A stretch of 64,000 nt of DNA from CAVVSD01 sp963757125 (GTDB taxonomy: Bacteria > Actinomycetota > Thermoleophilia > Solirubrobacterales > Solirubrobacteraceae), in assembly GCA_963757125.1 (NCBI GenBank), contig CAVWQP010000004.1, forward strand, positions 868,001 to 932,000, in the 5' to 3' direction. A program made the position numbers and the translations under genes. Shown here piece after piece: positions 1-11,154 of this stretch. Below the pieces are notes generated by a model, which did no database searches, was not told where the DNA came from, and saw nothing but the letters and a program-made list of their open reading frames with translations. The stretch's first letter is position 1, and each line of letters begins with the position of its first letter.

Positions 1-3000
1 GACTTCCCGTGGCGCTACACGCCGGCGGCGCCGGACGCGACCGGCCTGCGGCTGCGACCGTGGATCGCGCTCGTCGTCCTGGCCGAGGGCGAGTTCACGG
101 AGGCGGCCAACGTCGCGGAGGGGTCGCGGCCGTTCATCACGGTCGGCGACTTCGCGGCCTTCCCGCCGGCCGAGGATCTCTGGGCGTGGGCGCACGTGCA
201 CGTCAACCGCTCGCTCGCCGGCTCGGACGCCGAGTTCGTGTCGACCGACATGGGCGCGGTGCTCCCGCGGATGCAGGCCGTGCTCGACGAGAACCCCGAC
301 CTCGCGCTCTCGCGCATCGTGTGCCCGCGGCGCCTCGCGGAGAACGTCGGCTACCACGCGTTCCTCGTCCCCGTGTTCGAGTCGGGGCGGCTGGCGGCGC
401 TGCACGAGGACCCCGCGGGCGCGCCGCACGCGACGTTCTCCGCCTGGGCGCCATACACGGACCGCGCGGCCGCGTCGAGCATGCCGTACTACCACCGCTG
501 GTTCTTCCGGACCGGCGCCCAGGGCGACTTCGAGCAGCTCGTCCGGCTCCTGCGGCCGAAGCCGGTCGACACGCGGGTCGGCACCCGCGACATCGACGTC
601 CGCCGCCCCGGCTCCAACGTCCCCGGCATCACCGATCCGGACCTCGGGGGCGTGCTGAAGCTCGGCGGCGCGCTGCGCGTGCCGCGGGCGAACTTCACGC
701 CCGAGGAGCTCGCCGAGATCGATCGCCAGGAGCACTGGGACGACCCGTACCCCGACCCCTTCCAGCGCGGGCTGGCGAGCTTCGTGAACCTCGCGGACGA
801 GTACGCCGCGCACCCGGCCGAGGAGGCCAACGCGGCGAGCGGCCTCGGCCGCGGGGTCGAGGAGGACCCGGATCCGCTCGTGACCGCGCCGCTGTACGGG
901 CGCTGGCACGCGCTGACGCAGCGGCTGCTGGTGGACCGCGACGGCGACCCGCTCTCGCCCGACGACAACTGGGTGCACCACCTGAACCTCGACCCGCGCC
1001 ACCGGGTGGCGGCCGGCTTCGGGACGCGCGTCGTGCAGGACTCCCAGGAGGAGCTCATGAGCGCCGCGTGGGAGCAGGTTGGCGACGTGCTCGCCGCCAA
1101 CGCGCGCATCCGCGCCGCGCAGCTCGCCAGGGAGGCCGCGCGGATCTGGTACGACCGCCACCTGCGGCCGATGCTGCAGGCCGACCCGGGGCGTGCGTTC
1201 ACGCTCACGAGCCCGGTGCACGCGCGGGTGCTGGAGGGCGGCGTGACCGTCCGCCACCTGCGCAGCGCGAGCCTCCTGGCGCCCGTCGTGACGTCGGCGC
1301 CGCTGCGGCGGCTCACCCGGCCCGGAGCGCGCATCGTGCGGGCGCTGCCCTTCGACGAGACGCGCCGCCCGCAGGATCTCGTCACCCGCATCAACGCCGG
1401 CGAGGTCACGGCCGCGCCGCCGAAGACCGCGCCGGCGGGCGCCCCGTCCGTGGAGTCGATCGCCGACGAGATCCAGCCCGACGGCGTCCCGCCCGCGGTG
1501 CTCGACGCGCTGCGCGAGCGCCCCTGGCTGGCCTACCTGCCCTACGCGCTCGCCGGGGTCGTCGTCCTCCTCGCGCTCCTCCTGCTGAGCCTCGCCATCG
1601 GCATCGTCGTGGCGGTGGTCGCGGTCGCGGGCGCCGTGGCGCTGCACCGCCTGCTCGCGCGCTGGGCCTCCGCGGCGCGCGCGGCGCACGCCCTCGACGA
1701 CGCGGAGCTCACGCCCGCCGCGGTCGACGCGCTCCCGCACAGCCCCGACTTCGTGCTCAGCGAGCCGGGGTCGGCCTTCTCGCCGCGGTTCGACGGGACC
1801 GACAGCCCGGAGGCCGTGCGGCTGAAGACCGCGCTGCGCGACTGGGCCGGCATGGCGCAGGCGAGCTCGGCGACGGGGAAGGCGCCGGAGCCGATACCGC
1901 TCGCACTGCAGGCGACGACGGAGGTCGTCGTGGGGCGGCTCGACCCGGATCTGACGATCCCGCGCCGCGCGCTGCACGGCATCGCCCTCCCGCCCCGCAT
2001 CACGGCCGAGCTCGGCGAGCGCTTCGCCGAGGTCATGGCCTATCCCGTGATCGACCTGCCGATGTACGCCCCGCTGGCCGAGATCTCGCCCGAGCTGTTC
2101 CTGCCGAACCTGAACCTCATCGAGCAGAACTCGATCACCCTGCTCGAGACGAACCAGGCGTTCATCGAGGCGTACATGGTGGGCGTGAACCACGAGTTCG
2201 CGCGCGAGCTGCTGTGGCGCGAGTACCCCACCGACCAGCGCGGGAGCCCGTTCCGCCAGTTCTGGGACGCGCGTACCCGGCTGGGCGCCCCGGACGAGGA
2301 TCTGCACGACATCCCCGAGCTGCACACGTGGCCGCCCACGTCGCAGCTCGGCGACCACGACGCCCGCGAGGTTCCCGGGGAGAGCGAGCAGGAGGTCGTC
2401 GTGGTGATCCGCGGCGAGCTGCTCAAGAAGTACCCGACGGCCGTCATCTACGCCCAGCGGGCGCGCTGGCAGCGCAAGCCGGACGGCAGCATCGATCCCG
2501 CGCAGGAGCGCGAGCTCGAGGAGCTGACCGCGGCCGAGGAGGACGCGCCGCCGCTCACGAAGCTGCGCACCCCGCTCTACGAGGCCAAGCTCGAGCCCGA
2601 CATCTACTTCTTCGGCTTCGACCTCACCGCGGAGGAGGCGCGCGGCGGCACGGGCGAGGATCCCGCCGACGACCCGGGGTGGTTCTTCGTCGTCAAGGAG
2701 CGCCCCGGAGAGCCGCGCTTCGGCTTCGACGTCGACCGCACCGGGCCGCTGCAGACCTTCAACGACGTGTCCTGGGAGGACGCGCTGCCGGGCGGCGCCC
2801 CCGGCGCGCACGTCGCGGCCTCGAGCCTGGGGACCGTGACGCTCGAAGGGCTCGGCGCGGGCGACGAGGAGAAGGCCGACCAGCACACCGACGACGTGAA
2901 GGTCGCCGTTGCCGCGCCGAGCGCCGCGCGGTGGGCGTACATCCTCTTCCAGGCGCCCGTGATGGTCGCCGTTCACGGCGCCGAGATGCTCGGGCGGCCG

Positions 3001-3006
3001 TCGTGA
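1..3006 (+). CDS. Large protein of unknown family, 5' end outside window
   Basis: The frame is open from base 1, so the true start lies upstream; about 1001 residues are visible. I recognise no named domain. The first part is soluble-looking and mixed. Around bases 1520-1680 there are two closely spaced hydrophobic stretches (starting near WLAYLPYALAGVVVLLALLL) that look like a transmembrane hairpin in the middle of the chain, followed by another long soluble part. The stop overlaps the GTG of the next gene by 4 bases (GTGA), so the two are probably translationally coupled. It is the first visible member of a three-gene set of unusually large proteins. Function unknown; a structural or assembly role is only a guess from size. 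Confidence 0.75.
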   Translation, partial: DFPWRYTPAAPDATGLRLRPWIALVVLAEGEFTEAANVAEGSRPFITVGDFAAFPPAEDLWAWAHVHVNRSLAGSDAEFVSTDMGAVLPRMQAVLDENPDLALSRIVCPRRLAENVGYHAFLVPVFESGRLAALHEDPAGAPHATFSAWAPYTDRAAASSMPYYHRWFFRTGAQGDFEQLVRLLRPKPVDTRVGTRDIDVRRPGSNVPGITDPDLGGVLKLGGALRVPRANFTPEELAEIDRQEHWDDPYPDPFQRGLASFVNLADEYAAHPAEEANAASGLGRGVEEDPDPLVTAPLYGRWHALTQRLLVDRDGDPLSPDDNWVHHLNLDPRHRVAAGFGTRVVQDSQEELMSAAWEQVGDVLAANARIRAAQLAREAARIWYDRHLRPMLQADPGRAFTLTSPVHARVLEGGVTVRHLRSASLLAPVVTSAPLRRLTRPGARIVRALPFDETRRPQDLVTRINAGEVTAAPPKTAPAGAPSVESIADEIQPDGVPPAVLDALRERPWLAYLPYALAGVVVLLALLLLSLAIGIVVAVVAVAGAVALHRLLARWASAARAAHALDDAELTPAAVDALPHSPDFVLSEPGSAFSPRFDGTDSPEAVRLKTALRDWAGMAQASSATGKAPEPIPLALQATTEVVVGRLDPDLTIPRRALHGIALPPRITAELGERFAEVMAYPVIDLPMYAPLAEISPELFLPNLNLIEQNSITLLETNQAFIEAYMVGVNHEFARELLWREYPTDQRGSPFRQFWDARTRLGAPDEDLHDIPELHTWPPTSQLGDHDAREVPGESEQEVVVVIRGELLKKYPTAVIYAQRARWQRKPDGSIDPAQERELEELTAAEEDAPPLTKLRTPLYEAKLEPDIYFFGFDLTAEEARGGTGEDPADDPGWFFVVKERPGEPRFGFDVDRTGPLQTFNDVSWEDALPGGAPGAHVAASSLGTVTLEGLGAGDEEKADQHTDDVKVAVAAPSAARWAYILFQAPVMVAVHGAEMLGRPS

Positions 3007-6000
3007 CGGACTTCGACGACGCGCGCGAAGAGCTCGCGGCGGCACGCACGCACGCACGCGACGCGGACGACGAGCTCGGCCGCGCGCGGATGCGGCTGCG
3101 CACCCTCGCCGCCGAGCAGGCGCGACGCGAGCGCGTCCTCGCCCCCGACGACCCCGAGCGCGAGCGGCTCGCCAAGCAGCGCGGCGGCGCGGAGGCGGAG
3201 GCGCGGCGCGCGAAGGACGTGCGCGACCGCGCGGCCGAGGCGGCGATCGGTGCGACGGAGGCCTTCGGCACGTACACCGACCCGCGCGCGGACCTCGGCC
3301 GGCTCGGCGACGGGGACCCGATCCTGTTGTTCCCCGTGCGGCTCGAGACGCGCTTCCGCGACGGGCGCCTGCTCGTCCGCGTCTACCCCGACACGTGCAC
3401 GATCGACACGTTCGAGTCGACGCTGTCGGAGAGCGAGGTCGGCAACCTCCAGGCCTACTGGCAGGGGATCTGGCGCGCCGCGGGCGTGGAGGCCGACGAG
3501 CGCACGGCATGGCGCGGCCTCGTGGCGAGCCACGGATCGGGGCGTGCGGCCTGGGCCGTCGGGGAGTACGTCCCCGCGAACGCGGCGGACCGGCCGCAGA
3601 AGGCGCGCGCCGAGGACGTGGTGCTCGTCCTCGCCCGCGACGGCGCCGCGCTGCCCGAGGAGGACGACCTCGGGATGTACTGGCTCGCGGTCTGGGCGGC
3701 CGACGGCGACCTCGCGGCCGAAGGCGCCGCGCTGCAGGCGCTGCGCGACGCGGTCGGCGCTGCCCGCGGCGACGAGCTCGTCGCCGCCCACCGGCCGTTC
3801 AACCTGGGCGACCGCGGCGGCGCGGGGGCGACCGCGTCCGTCGCGTGGGTCCAGTGGCCGGCGGACGTCGAGACGAAGGTCGACTCCTGGACGCAGGCGC
3901 CGCGGGTGCGCGTGCTCCCGGACCGGTTCGTGCTCGTCGCGCGCGGCGCGGGCGAGCCGGTCGTCGCGCTCGGCGCGCCCGTCCGGTCACCCCTCTTCGT
4001 CGGCCCCGACCCGGCCGCCCCCGAGGGCGAGGGGCTGCGCGGCGACGGCGACGACCTCGTCGTGCCCGACGAGCTGCTCTGGCTCACCGACTTCGACCGC
4101 GCGGTCGAGTGGGGCATGGCGTTCTCCGTCGCGCTGACGCCGGAGCAGGCTGCGGCGGGCTTCGACCGGATCCTCGTGACCGGCGTGTGCCTCAGCGCCG
4201 GGGCGCAGGAGGGGCGCGGGCTCGTCGAGGAGCTCCTGCGCGACCACGCCCGCAGCCGCAGCGGCCTCGCCCTGATCCCGCAGGGCACGCCGACGAACAA
4301 CACCGAGCGCGACGGCGCGGGCTACACGCGCGCGGACGACGCGGACGCGACCTTCGACGCGCTGCAGGCGGCGGGCCCCGAGGACGGGACCGACGGGCAG
4401 CGGCTCGCGGAGGCGTTGGGCATCGACCCCGCGCTCCTGGCCGGCGTCGCGGGCGCCGGGGGCATGGACGCGGCCGAGGCCCGGGCGCTGCAGACGGTGC
4501 TGTGGCCCGCGACGCTCGGCTACTTCATGGAGACGATGATGCGCCCCGCGTTCTCCGACGCGACCGTGCGCGCCACCCGCCGCTTCCTCCTGGACCACGT
4601 CAGCGGCCGCGGCGCGCTGCCCGCCATCCGCATCGGCGCGCAGCCCTACGGGATCCTGCCGACGACGGCCTTCTCCCGGATCGGCTGGATCGACCGCCGC
4701 AAGGACGGCGCGTTCCTGGGTCGCCTGTACGGGCTGCTGCGCGCGGCCGACGCCGACTGGGCCTCCATGGCCGCCGGCGTCGCCCACGTCGGCGATGCAC
4801 GCGACCCGCACGCGACGCTGCTCGACATCCTCGGGCTGCACCCCGCGTCGGCCGAGTTCCACGCCCGCTACGCCGAGAGCCTCGCGCACCTCCACAACCA
4901 TCTGACGCTCGCGGGATCCGGAGCCGAGCTCGCCCGGGCGGTGGGCGATCCGGAGCTCGACGCCGCAGCGCGCGGGCTCCTCGAGGCGCTCGGCTACGCG
5001 GGCGAGCCGCCGGAGATGCTCGAGCGCTGGTTCCGGCGCGGGCAGGGGGCGCTGCTCGGCGACGTCGTCGACGACCGGCCGCTCTCGGAGACGAGCCCGA
5101 TCCGCGCGTGGACGGACGACGGGCGCAACCCCCTCGAGTGGCTGCTCGACGCCGCCCGCGCGTCGCTGGACGCGCTGCGCCTGCAGGACGGCTTCACCGA
5201 CGACCATCCGCCCACCGCGTTGCTCTACCTCCTCCTGCGCCACGCGCTGATCCTCGGCTACGCCGACGCGAGCTACGAGCTGTACCGCGCCGCGGACGTC
5301 CTGTCGCCGGCCGAGCTGTCGGCGCTCAAGGCCGAGCCGGAGTTCGTGCACGTCGCGGAGGCGAACGGGGCCCAGAGCCGCTGGGCGCCGCTCTACGAGG
5401 TCGACGCCCGCGTGACCGGCGACGACCTCGCCGACGGTCGCCGAGCACATCACCGCGACGATCGTGGAGGGCGAGCCGACCGCGATGCTCCGCGAGCAGC
5501 TCGAGGCGCTCGAAGCACTGACGCAGCTCCCGACCGCGCGGCTGGAGCGCGTCCTCGCCGAGCACCTCGACCTCTGCGCCTACCGACTGGACGCCTGGAT
5601 GCTCGGGCTCGTCGACCTCCAGCTCGGCGAGATGCGCGGACGCGGCGACGGCGGGCACGGCGTCCACGTCGGCGCGTACGCCTGGCTGGAGGACGTGCGC
5701 CCCAAGGCGACGCAGCCCGAGCCGGTGCAGCTCGGCGACGACCTCGCCGCCATCTTCGAGCGCGGCGGCGATCCGCCGCTCACCCGCGACCCGTCCAACG
5801 GCGGGCACCTGCACGCGCCGTCGCTCGACCACGCCGTCACCGCGGCGGTGCTGCGCAGCGGCTACCTGGCCAACGCCGACCCGTCCAACCCCGGCTCCCT
5901 CGCCGTCAACCTCTCGTCCGAGCGCGTGCGCCTCGCCCTCTCGATCCTCGAGGGCATCCGCGCCGGGCAGGGGCTCGGCGAGCTGCTGGGCTACCGCCTC

Positions 6001-8403
6001 GAGCGCGGGCTGCACGACCGCCACGAGCTCGCCGAGGTCGACCGCTTCGTCTTCGTCCTGCGCAAGGCGTTCCCGCTGCGCGCCGACCACCTCGCGTCGA
6101 CGCAGACCGGGGAGGACGTGCCGATCGAGGCCGTCGAGGCCCGCAACGTCATGGACGGGCTCCAGCTCGTCGAGCAGGTGCGGCGGGCGGGCACAGCGGC
6201 GTACCCGTTCGGCCTCGACCTGCCGGCCGCGGACGACGCGGAGCGCGCCGCGATCGACGCCGAGGTCGACCGGCTGCTCGACATCCACGACGCCGTGGCC
6301 GACCTCGCGCTCGCGGAGGGCGTCCACCAGGCGGTCCAGGGCAACTACGACCGCGTCGCCGGCACGCTGAGCTCATACACGACGGGCAGCTTCCCTCCCG
6401 AGCCCGACGTCGTCCGCACGCCGACGACCGGATCGGTCCTGACCCACCGCGTCGGCCTCCACCTGGACCGCACGGCGACCGCGCCGCCCGGCGCCACGCC
6501 GCGCGCGGTCGCCGAGCCGGCGGTGGATGCGTGGCTCGCCGGCGTGCTGCCGCCGCTCGACGACATCGCCTGCCGCGTGCTGTGGCGCCACCCGGTGACG
6601 GACGTCCCTGGCGACGCCGTGGTGACGATGGCCGACCTCGGCCTGCGGCCCGCGGACCTCCTCTCGCTCGTCGGCCGCGACACCGACCAGGCGATGACCG
6701 AGCTCGACGACCGCGTCCTCGCGCGGGTGCTGGCGACGGGCGCCGTGCCGCGCCCGGACGCCGCGCTGGAGATCCGCTACGCCGAGCGGCCGGCGACGGG
6801 CGTGAGCGTCTTCGAGGTCGCCCCGCTCGTCCGGCGGCTGCGCGAGCTGCTGGATCGCGCGCGGCCGCTGCGGCCATCGGACGTCGCGCTCGGCGCGGAC
6901 GCCGCCGGCGAGGCGGACGCGCGCGTGACCGTGCGCCGGTCGCGCGTCGCGGCGGTGCGCGACGACCTCGCCGCCCTCGCCGCCGACATGGACGACGCCG
7001 TCATGACCGCGGGCGCGCTGTCCGACGCCGCGGTCCTGGCCGGCATCGACGGGCTCGTGGAAGACGACGCGGGGCTGCTGGCGCGCGCCGCCGCGTTCGG
7101 CATCCCGGAGACCGGATGGGGCTACGCGCTCTCCTGGCGGGCGGGCGAGTACGCCGGGCTGGTCGCGGCGCTGCGCGAGCGCGCCGACCGCTGGGACGGC
7201 CGCCTCGCGTCCTTCGCCGGCCTCATCGACGAGTACGACGTGCTCGACATCGCGACCTCCGACGAGGAGCGCATCGTCCTCCTGCGCCGTGCGGAGAGCT
7301 TCGTGAGCACGTCGCCGATCGCGTCGCCGGTGACACCGGTCGCGCTGCGCGGCGCCCTGCCGGGCGTCCGCGACGCGCTCGTCGCGCGCCAGGCCGCCAT
7401 GCGCGACCTGGCCGACGGCAACGACGCGACGCTCGCGGAGCTGCTCGCCGACGTGCGCCCGCTCGCCGCGACCGCATCCCTCGACCCGGAGCCGTTCCCC
7501 TTCGACGAGCGCGAGGCCGCCGTCCTCGCCTACGCGCGGGAGCTCACCGCCTCGCTCGCGGCGACGGCTGCCGAGGTCGCGCGCCGGGTCGCGGCGGCCG
7601 ACGGCGCGCTCGCGGCGCATGACGCCGCGGCAGAGGGCCCGCCGCGCGTCGAGGCGCTGGGGGCGGCCGCCCGGGCGATGCTCGGCGACGAGTTCCGGCT
7701 CGTCCCGGAGATCGAGCTGGGCCCCGAGCAGGGCGAGGAGCTCGCGCACGCGCTCGCCGCCTCGGAGTCCGGCGAGCTGACGCGCTTCCTGACCGACGAG
7801 GCGGACGTGGACCTCCCCGTCGACGAGTGGCTCTACGGCGCCGCACGCGTCCGCGAGCAGCTCGGCGCGTGGGAGGCGGTCGTCATGCTCGCCGGGGGCT
7901 TCGGGCGTCCCGAGCCCGAGCTCGTCCCGCTCCAGCTGCCCTACGTCCCCGACGACGACTGGCTCGCCCTGCGGTTCCCGGACGACCGCGCCGTCGAGGG
8001 CGACCACCTGCTCTACACCGCCCACTTCGCCCGGCCCCTGCAGGCCGGCGAGGCCCACTGCGCGCTCCTGCTGGACGAGTGGACCGAGGTCATCCCGGGC
8101 GACGAGGCCGTGACGGGGATCGCGATGCACTACGACCGCCCCAACGCCGAGGCGCCGCAGTCCCTGCTGCTCGTCACGCCCGCGACGGCGGACGGGGCGT
8201 GGCGGTGGGACGACCTCGTCGGTGCGCTGGACGAGACGCTCGATCTCGCGAAGAAGCGCGCGGTCGAGCCCGCCCAGGTCGACGCGACGCCCTACGCGCG
8301 GTTCCTGCCCGCCACGGTCATGGCCGCCACGCTGCGCGGCATCACGATCGGGACCGTGCTCGCGAGGAACAACCACGCTCTTGACGTGATGGCCGATGGC
8401 TGA
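3003..8403 (+). CDS. Giant (about 1800 aa) protein of unknown family, one frameshift
   Basis: Starts with GTG overlapping the previous stop. Residues 3-75 are charged and heptad-like (probable coiled coil). A conserved-looking block follows, with the pattern LFPVRLETRF and then LLVRVYPDTCTIDTFES. The reading frame changes near 5430-5434: upstream the good frame reads ...VTGDDLA, downstream ...TVAEHITATIVEGEP, so one base appears extra (or two missing). With that corrected the protein runs unbroken to 8403. The C-terminal half is rich in Asp, Ala and Arg and has no membrane segment I can see. The stop overlaps the next ATG by 8 bases. I recognise no family. Whether the frameshift is real or a sequencing error cannot be told from the sequence alone. 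Confidence 0.7.
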
Positions 8404-10226
8404 GCGCTTCGAGGTCCGCGACATCCGCGGGGCGCTGCGCGAGCGGCGGTTCCCGACGGTGACCGTGTGGAACCGCCTCGAGGGGCGCCCGCGCACGCAG
8501 GCGTTCGACCGCGCGCTGCGCGCCGAGGTGCGCGACGCGCTCTGGATGCTCTCGCGCCAGTGGCAGCTCGACGAGTTCCGCGGCGACGACGCCGGCTCGC
8601 CGTTCTTCGCGAAGCTGCACGTCGACCCACGCGCCCCTCACCCGGTACCGGCCCGGCGACGGCCCGGCCGAGCCGTTCGCGGCGGACGGGCCGCTGGAGG
8701 CGAAGGTCGAGCGGCGCCCGCTGCCGCTCGTACTCGGCGGGCGTGAGGTGGCGCTCGACCTGCGGCTCGTCATGGGCCGCCAGTGGCTGCGGCTCATCGA
8801 CGGCATCGGCGACCTGAGCCAGGCGTTCACGGACACGTACGCGATCCCGCTGCCCGATCCGGCGTCGCCCGTCGACGCCGACCGCGTGGCGCACCCCGAG
8901 GTCTGGCAGGCGATCGCCGCGGTCGCAGGGCGGCGCATGGACGGCGGGCGGCTGTACCTGCACCTGCGCTCCGACCCGGCCCACAAGGCCTACGACGGGG
9001 TCTCGGGTGTCGCAGAGACCGACAAGGACGCGCTCGACAAGCGGGCGGAGCGCTTCGTGCGCTGGTGCGAGCGGCTTCTGCGCCAGCCGCCGGCGGACGG
9101 GGACGACGCGTGGGCGCCGGAGCGCCTGGAGTACCGCTTCGCGGCCTCCGCGCGTGACGGCGACGGCGAGACGGTGCTCACCGCCGACGAGCACACCGGC
9201 GGGACGCTGGACTGGCACAGCTTCGACGTCGATCGCGACGCCGACGGGCTCGGCGCGGACGCCGACCCGCCGCCGGAGGCGACGACGCAGACGCTCATCC
9301 CGGTGCCGCTGGAGTACGAGGGGATGCCGAACACGCGGTGGTGGGCGTTCGAGGACCGCAGGACGAACTTCGGCGCCATCGACGCCGCGACGACCGACCT
9401 GGCCAAGCTGCTGTTCGTCGAGTTCGGCCTCGTCTACGCGAACGACTGGTTCCTCGTCCCCTGCCCGCTGCCGGACGGGACCCTGGCGACGGTGCGGGGC
9501 GTGGCGGTGACGAACGTCTTCGGCGAGCGGACGTGGATCGAGCCGGCGGGGACGGGCTCCGACGACGACTGGCAGCGCTGGAGCATGTTCACGCTGAGCG
9601 TCGCGGGCAGCGGCCCGCAGGAGGCGGAGCGCTCGCTGCTGCTGGCGCCGACCGTCCCGAAGGTGCAGGAGGGCGCGCCGACCGAGGAGGTCCTGCTCGT
9701 CCGCGACGAGATGGCGAACATGGTGTGGGGCGTCGAGCGCGTGATCCCGACGCCGGACGGCGCGAGCAAGCCGGGGTCGGAGGCGGCCACGGAGACCCGG
9801 GCCTTCCACGTCCGCGGCGCGACGCCGGACCCGCCGCTCGAGCCGGTCGCCTCCGTGCGCTACGAGATCATGAGCTCGGTCCCGGAGAACTGGATCCCGT
9901 TCCTCCCCGTGCACGTCGAGGGGTCCAACCGCGAGACCCAGCTGCAGCGGGCGGCGATGCCGCGGGTCATCGAGGGCGTCAGCGCCGTCGAGAAGGTGCG
10001 CCCGCGCACGATGCTGCTGCGCCCGGGCCTCGACACCGCCGCGGCTGCGGCGTACTTCCTGCACGAGGAGGAGGTGCCGCGCACCGGCGTGCTGGTGACG
10101 CAGCGGTGGCAGCGGACGCGCTGGCGCGACGGCAGCGTCCACGTGTGGCTCGGCGCGCGCAGGGGCCCGGGCCGTGGCGAGGCGTCGAGCGGGCTGGCGT
10201 TCGACCAGCTCCGCGACGTCACGTAG
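8396..10226 (+). CDS. About 610-aa protein of unknown family, one frameshift
   Basis: The ATG lies inside the end of the previous gene. The N-terminus contains MLSRQWQLDEFRGDDAGSP, and a related WxR-type motif recurs later (VMGRQWLRLI). The frame shifts near 8627 in a CCC run: upstream ...FFAKLHVD, downstream ...APLTRYRPGDGPAEPF, so one C is probably extra. After correction the chain is continuous to the TAG at 10224. There is no signal peptide or membrane segment. It is the last gene of the three-gene set and ends head-on with the MarR-GNAT gene, overlapping it by 8 bases. Function unknown; co-translation with the two larger proteins suggests they act together. Confidence 0.7.
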
Positions 10227-11100
10227 CGCGCAGGTCCTTCTCGAACCAGTGGTGGGCGTACGGGTTGTCGTTGTAGGCGGCGATCTCCGTCCACCCGGAG
10301 GCGCGGTACATGGCGACCGCCTCGCCCAGCGTGCCGTTCGTGTCCAGGCGGGCGATCGCGCCGTGTCCGGCCGCCCGGGCCTCGAGCTCGCCCATGAGCC
10401 GGCGCCCGACGCCGAGGCCCCGGACGTCGGGCGAGATCCACACGCGCTTGATCTCGGTCCAGCCGCCGTCGTGGTGGCGCAGGACGCCGCAGCCGACCGG
10501 CGCCTCCCGGAGCGTCGCGAGGAGCAGCAGCCCGCGCGGCGTGCGCATGGCCTCGTCGTCGACCGGGCTCCAGGCGCCCGGGTCGAAGCCGCCGTCGAAG
10601 CGGCGGTCCAGCTCGGCGGCGTAGGCGTCGAGGCAGCGGCGCGCGCCGGCCCCGGCGGGGTCGGCGGGCGCGATCTCCACCTGCGCGGCCGTGAGGAGGC
10701 GCTCCACCTCGCCCATCGCGGCGACGAGCCGCGCCCGGGCGTCGTCGCCCAGCGGCGCGAGCATGTCGGCGGCCAGCTCGTCGCTGCGCCGGTCGAGCAG
10801 CTCGCGCTCGGCGCGGCCCGCAGCGGTGAGGCGCACGGTGCGCACGCGCCGGTCGCCCGCCGCGGGCTCGACGGACACCAGGCCGGCGTCGCCGAGGCTG
10901 CGCAGCAGACGGCTGAGGTAGCCGGAGTCGAGCCCCAGCCTTGCCCGCAGCGCGCGCACGTCCGCGCCGCCGTCGCCGACCTCCCACAGCACGCGCGACT
11001 CGCCGAGCGGCCGGTCGCGCGCGAGGTAGCGGTCGTCGAGCGCGCCGGCGCGCTCGGTCACCGTCCGGTTGAAGCGGCGGACCTGGGCGACCTGGTCCAT
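10219..11100 (-). CDS. MarR-type regulator fused to GNAT acetyltransferase
   Basis: A 293-aa fusion. Residues 1-150 form a winged-helix MarR domain (DNA-binding part around VRALRARLGLDSGYLSRLLRSL, wing with GDRRVRTVRLT). Residues 155-293 form a GNAT domain with the acetyl-CoA loop VRGLGVGRRL and the late MYRASGWTEI strand. Fusions of this kind are a known actinobacterial architecture; the acetyltransferase substrate is unknown. The ATG directly abuts a perfect 22-bp inverted repeat, so the gene very likely represses itself. The zinc alcohol dehydrogenase that diverges from it is the obvious second target. Confidence 0.88.
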   Translation of the reverse strand: MDQVAQVRRFNRTVTERAGALDDRYLARDRPLGESRVLWEVGDGGADVRALRARLGLDSGYLSRLLRSLGDAGLVSVEPAAGDRRVRTVRLTAAGRAERELLDRRSDELAADMLAPLGDDARARLVAAMGEVERLLTAAQVEIAPADPAGAGARRCLDAYAAELDRRFDGGFDPGAWSPVDDEAMRTPRGLLLLATLREAPVGCGVLRHHDGGWTEIKRVWISPDVRGLGVGRRLMGELEARAAGHGAIARLDTNGTLGEAVAMYRASGWTEIAAYNDNPYAHHWFEKDLRAT

Positions 11101-11121
11101 TCTCTGACCTTAGTCAGAGAA
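11100..11121. promoter_or_regulatory. Perfect inverted repeat, probable MarR operator
   Basis: TTCTCTGAC-CTTA-GTCAGAGAA: two 9-base arms that match without error around a 4-base spacer. It starts at the first base of the MarR-GNAT start codon and lies 33 bases before the dehydrogenase ATG, so one bound dimer could block both divergent genes. MarR proteins typically bind near-perfect 16-22 bp palindromes. Binding by this particular protein is inferred from position. Confidence 0.8.
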
Positions 11122-11154
11122 CGTCGTCCGTGCAACGTGTGCACCATTGGGGCG

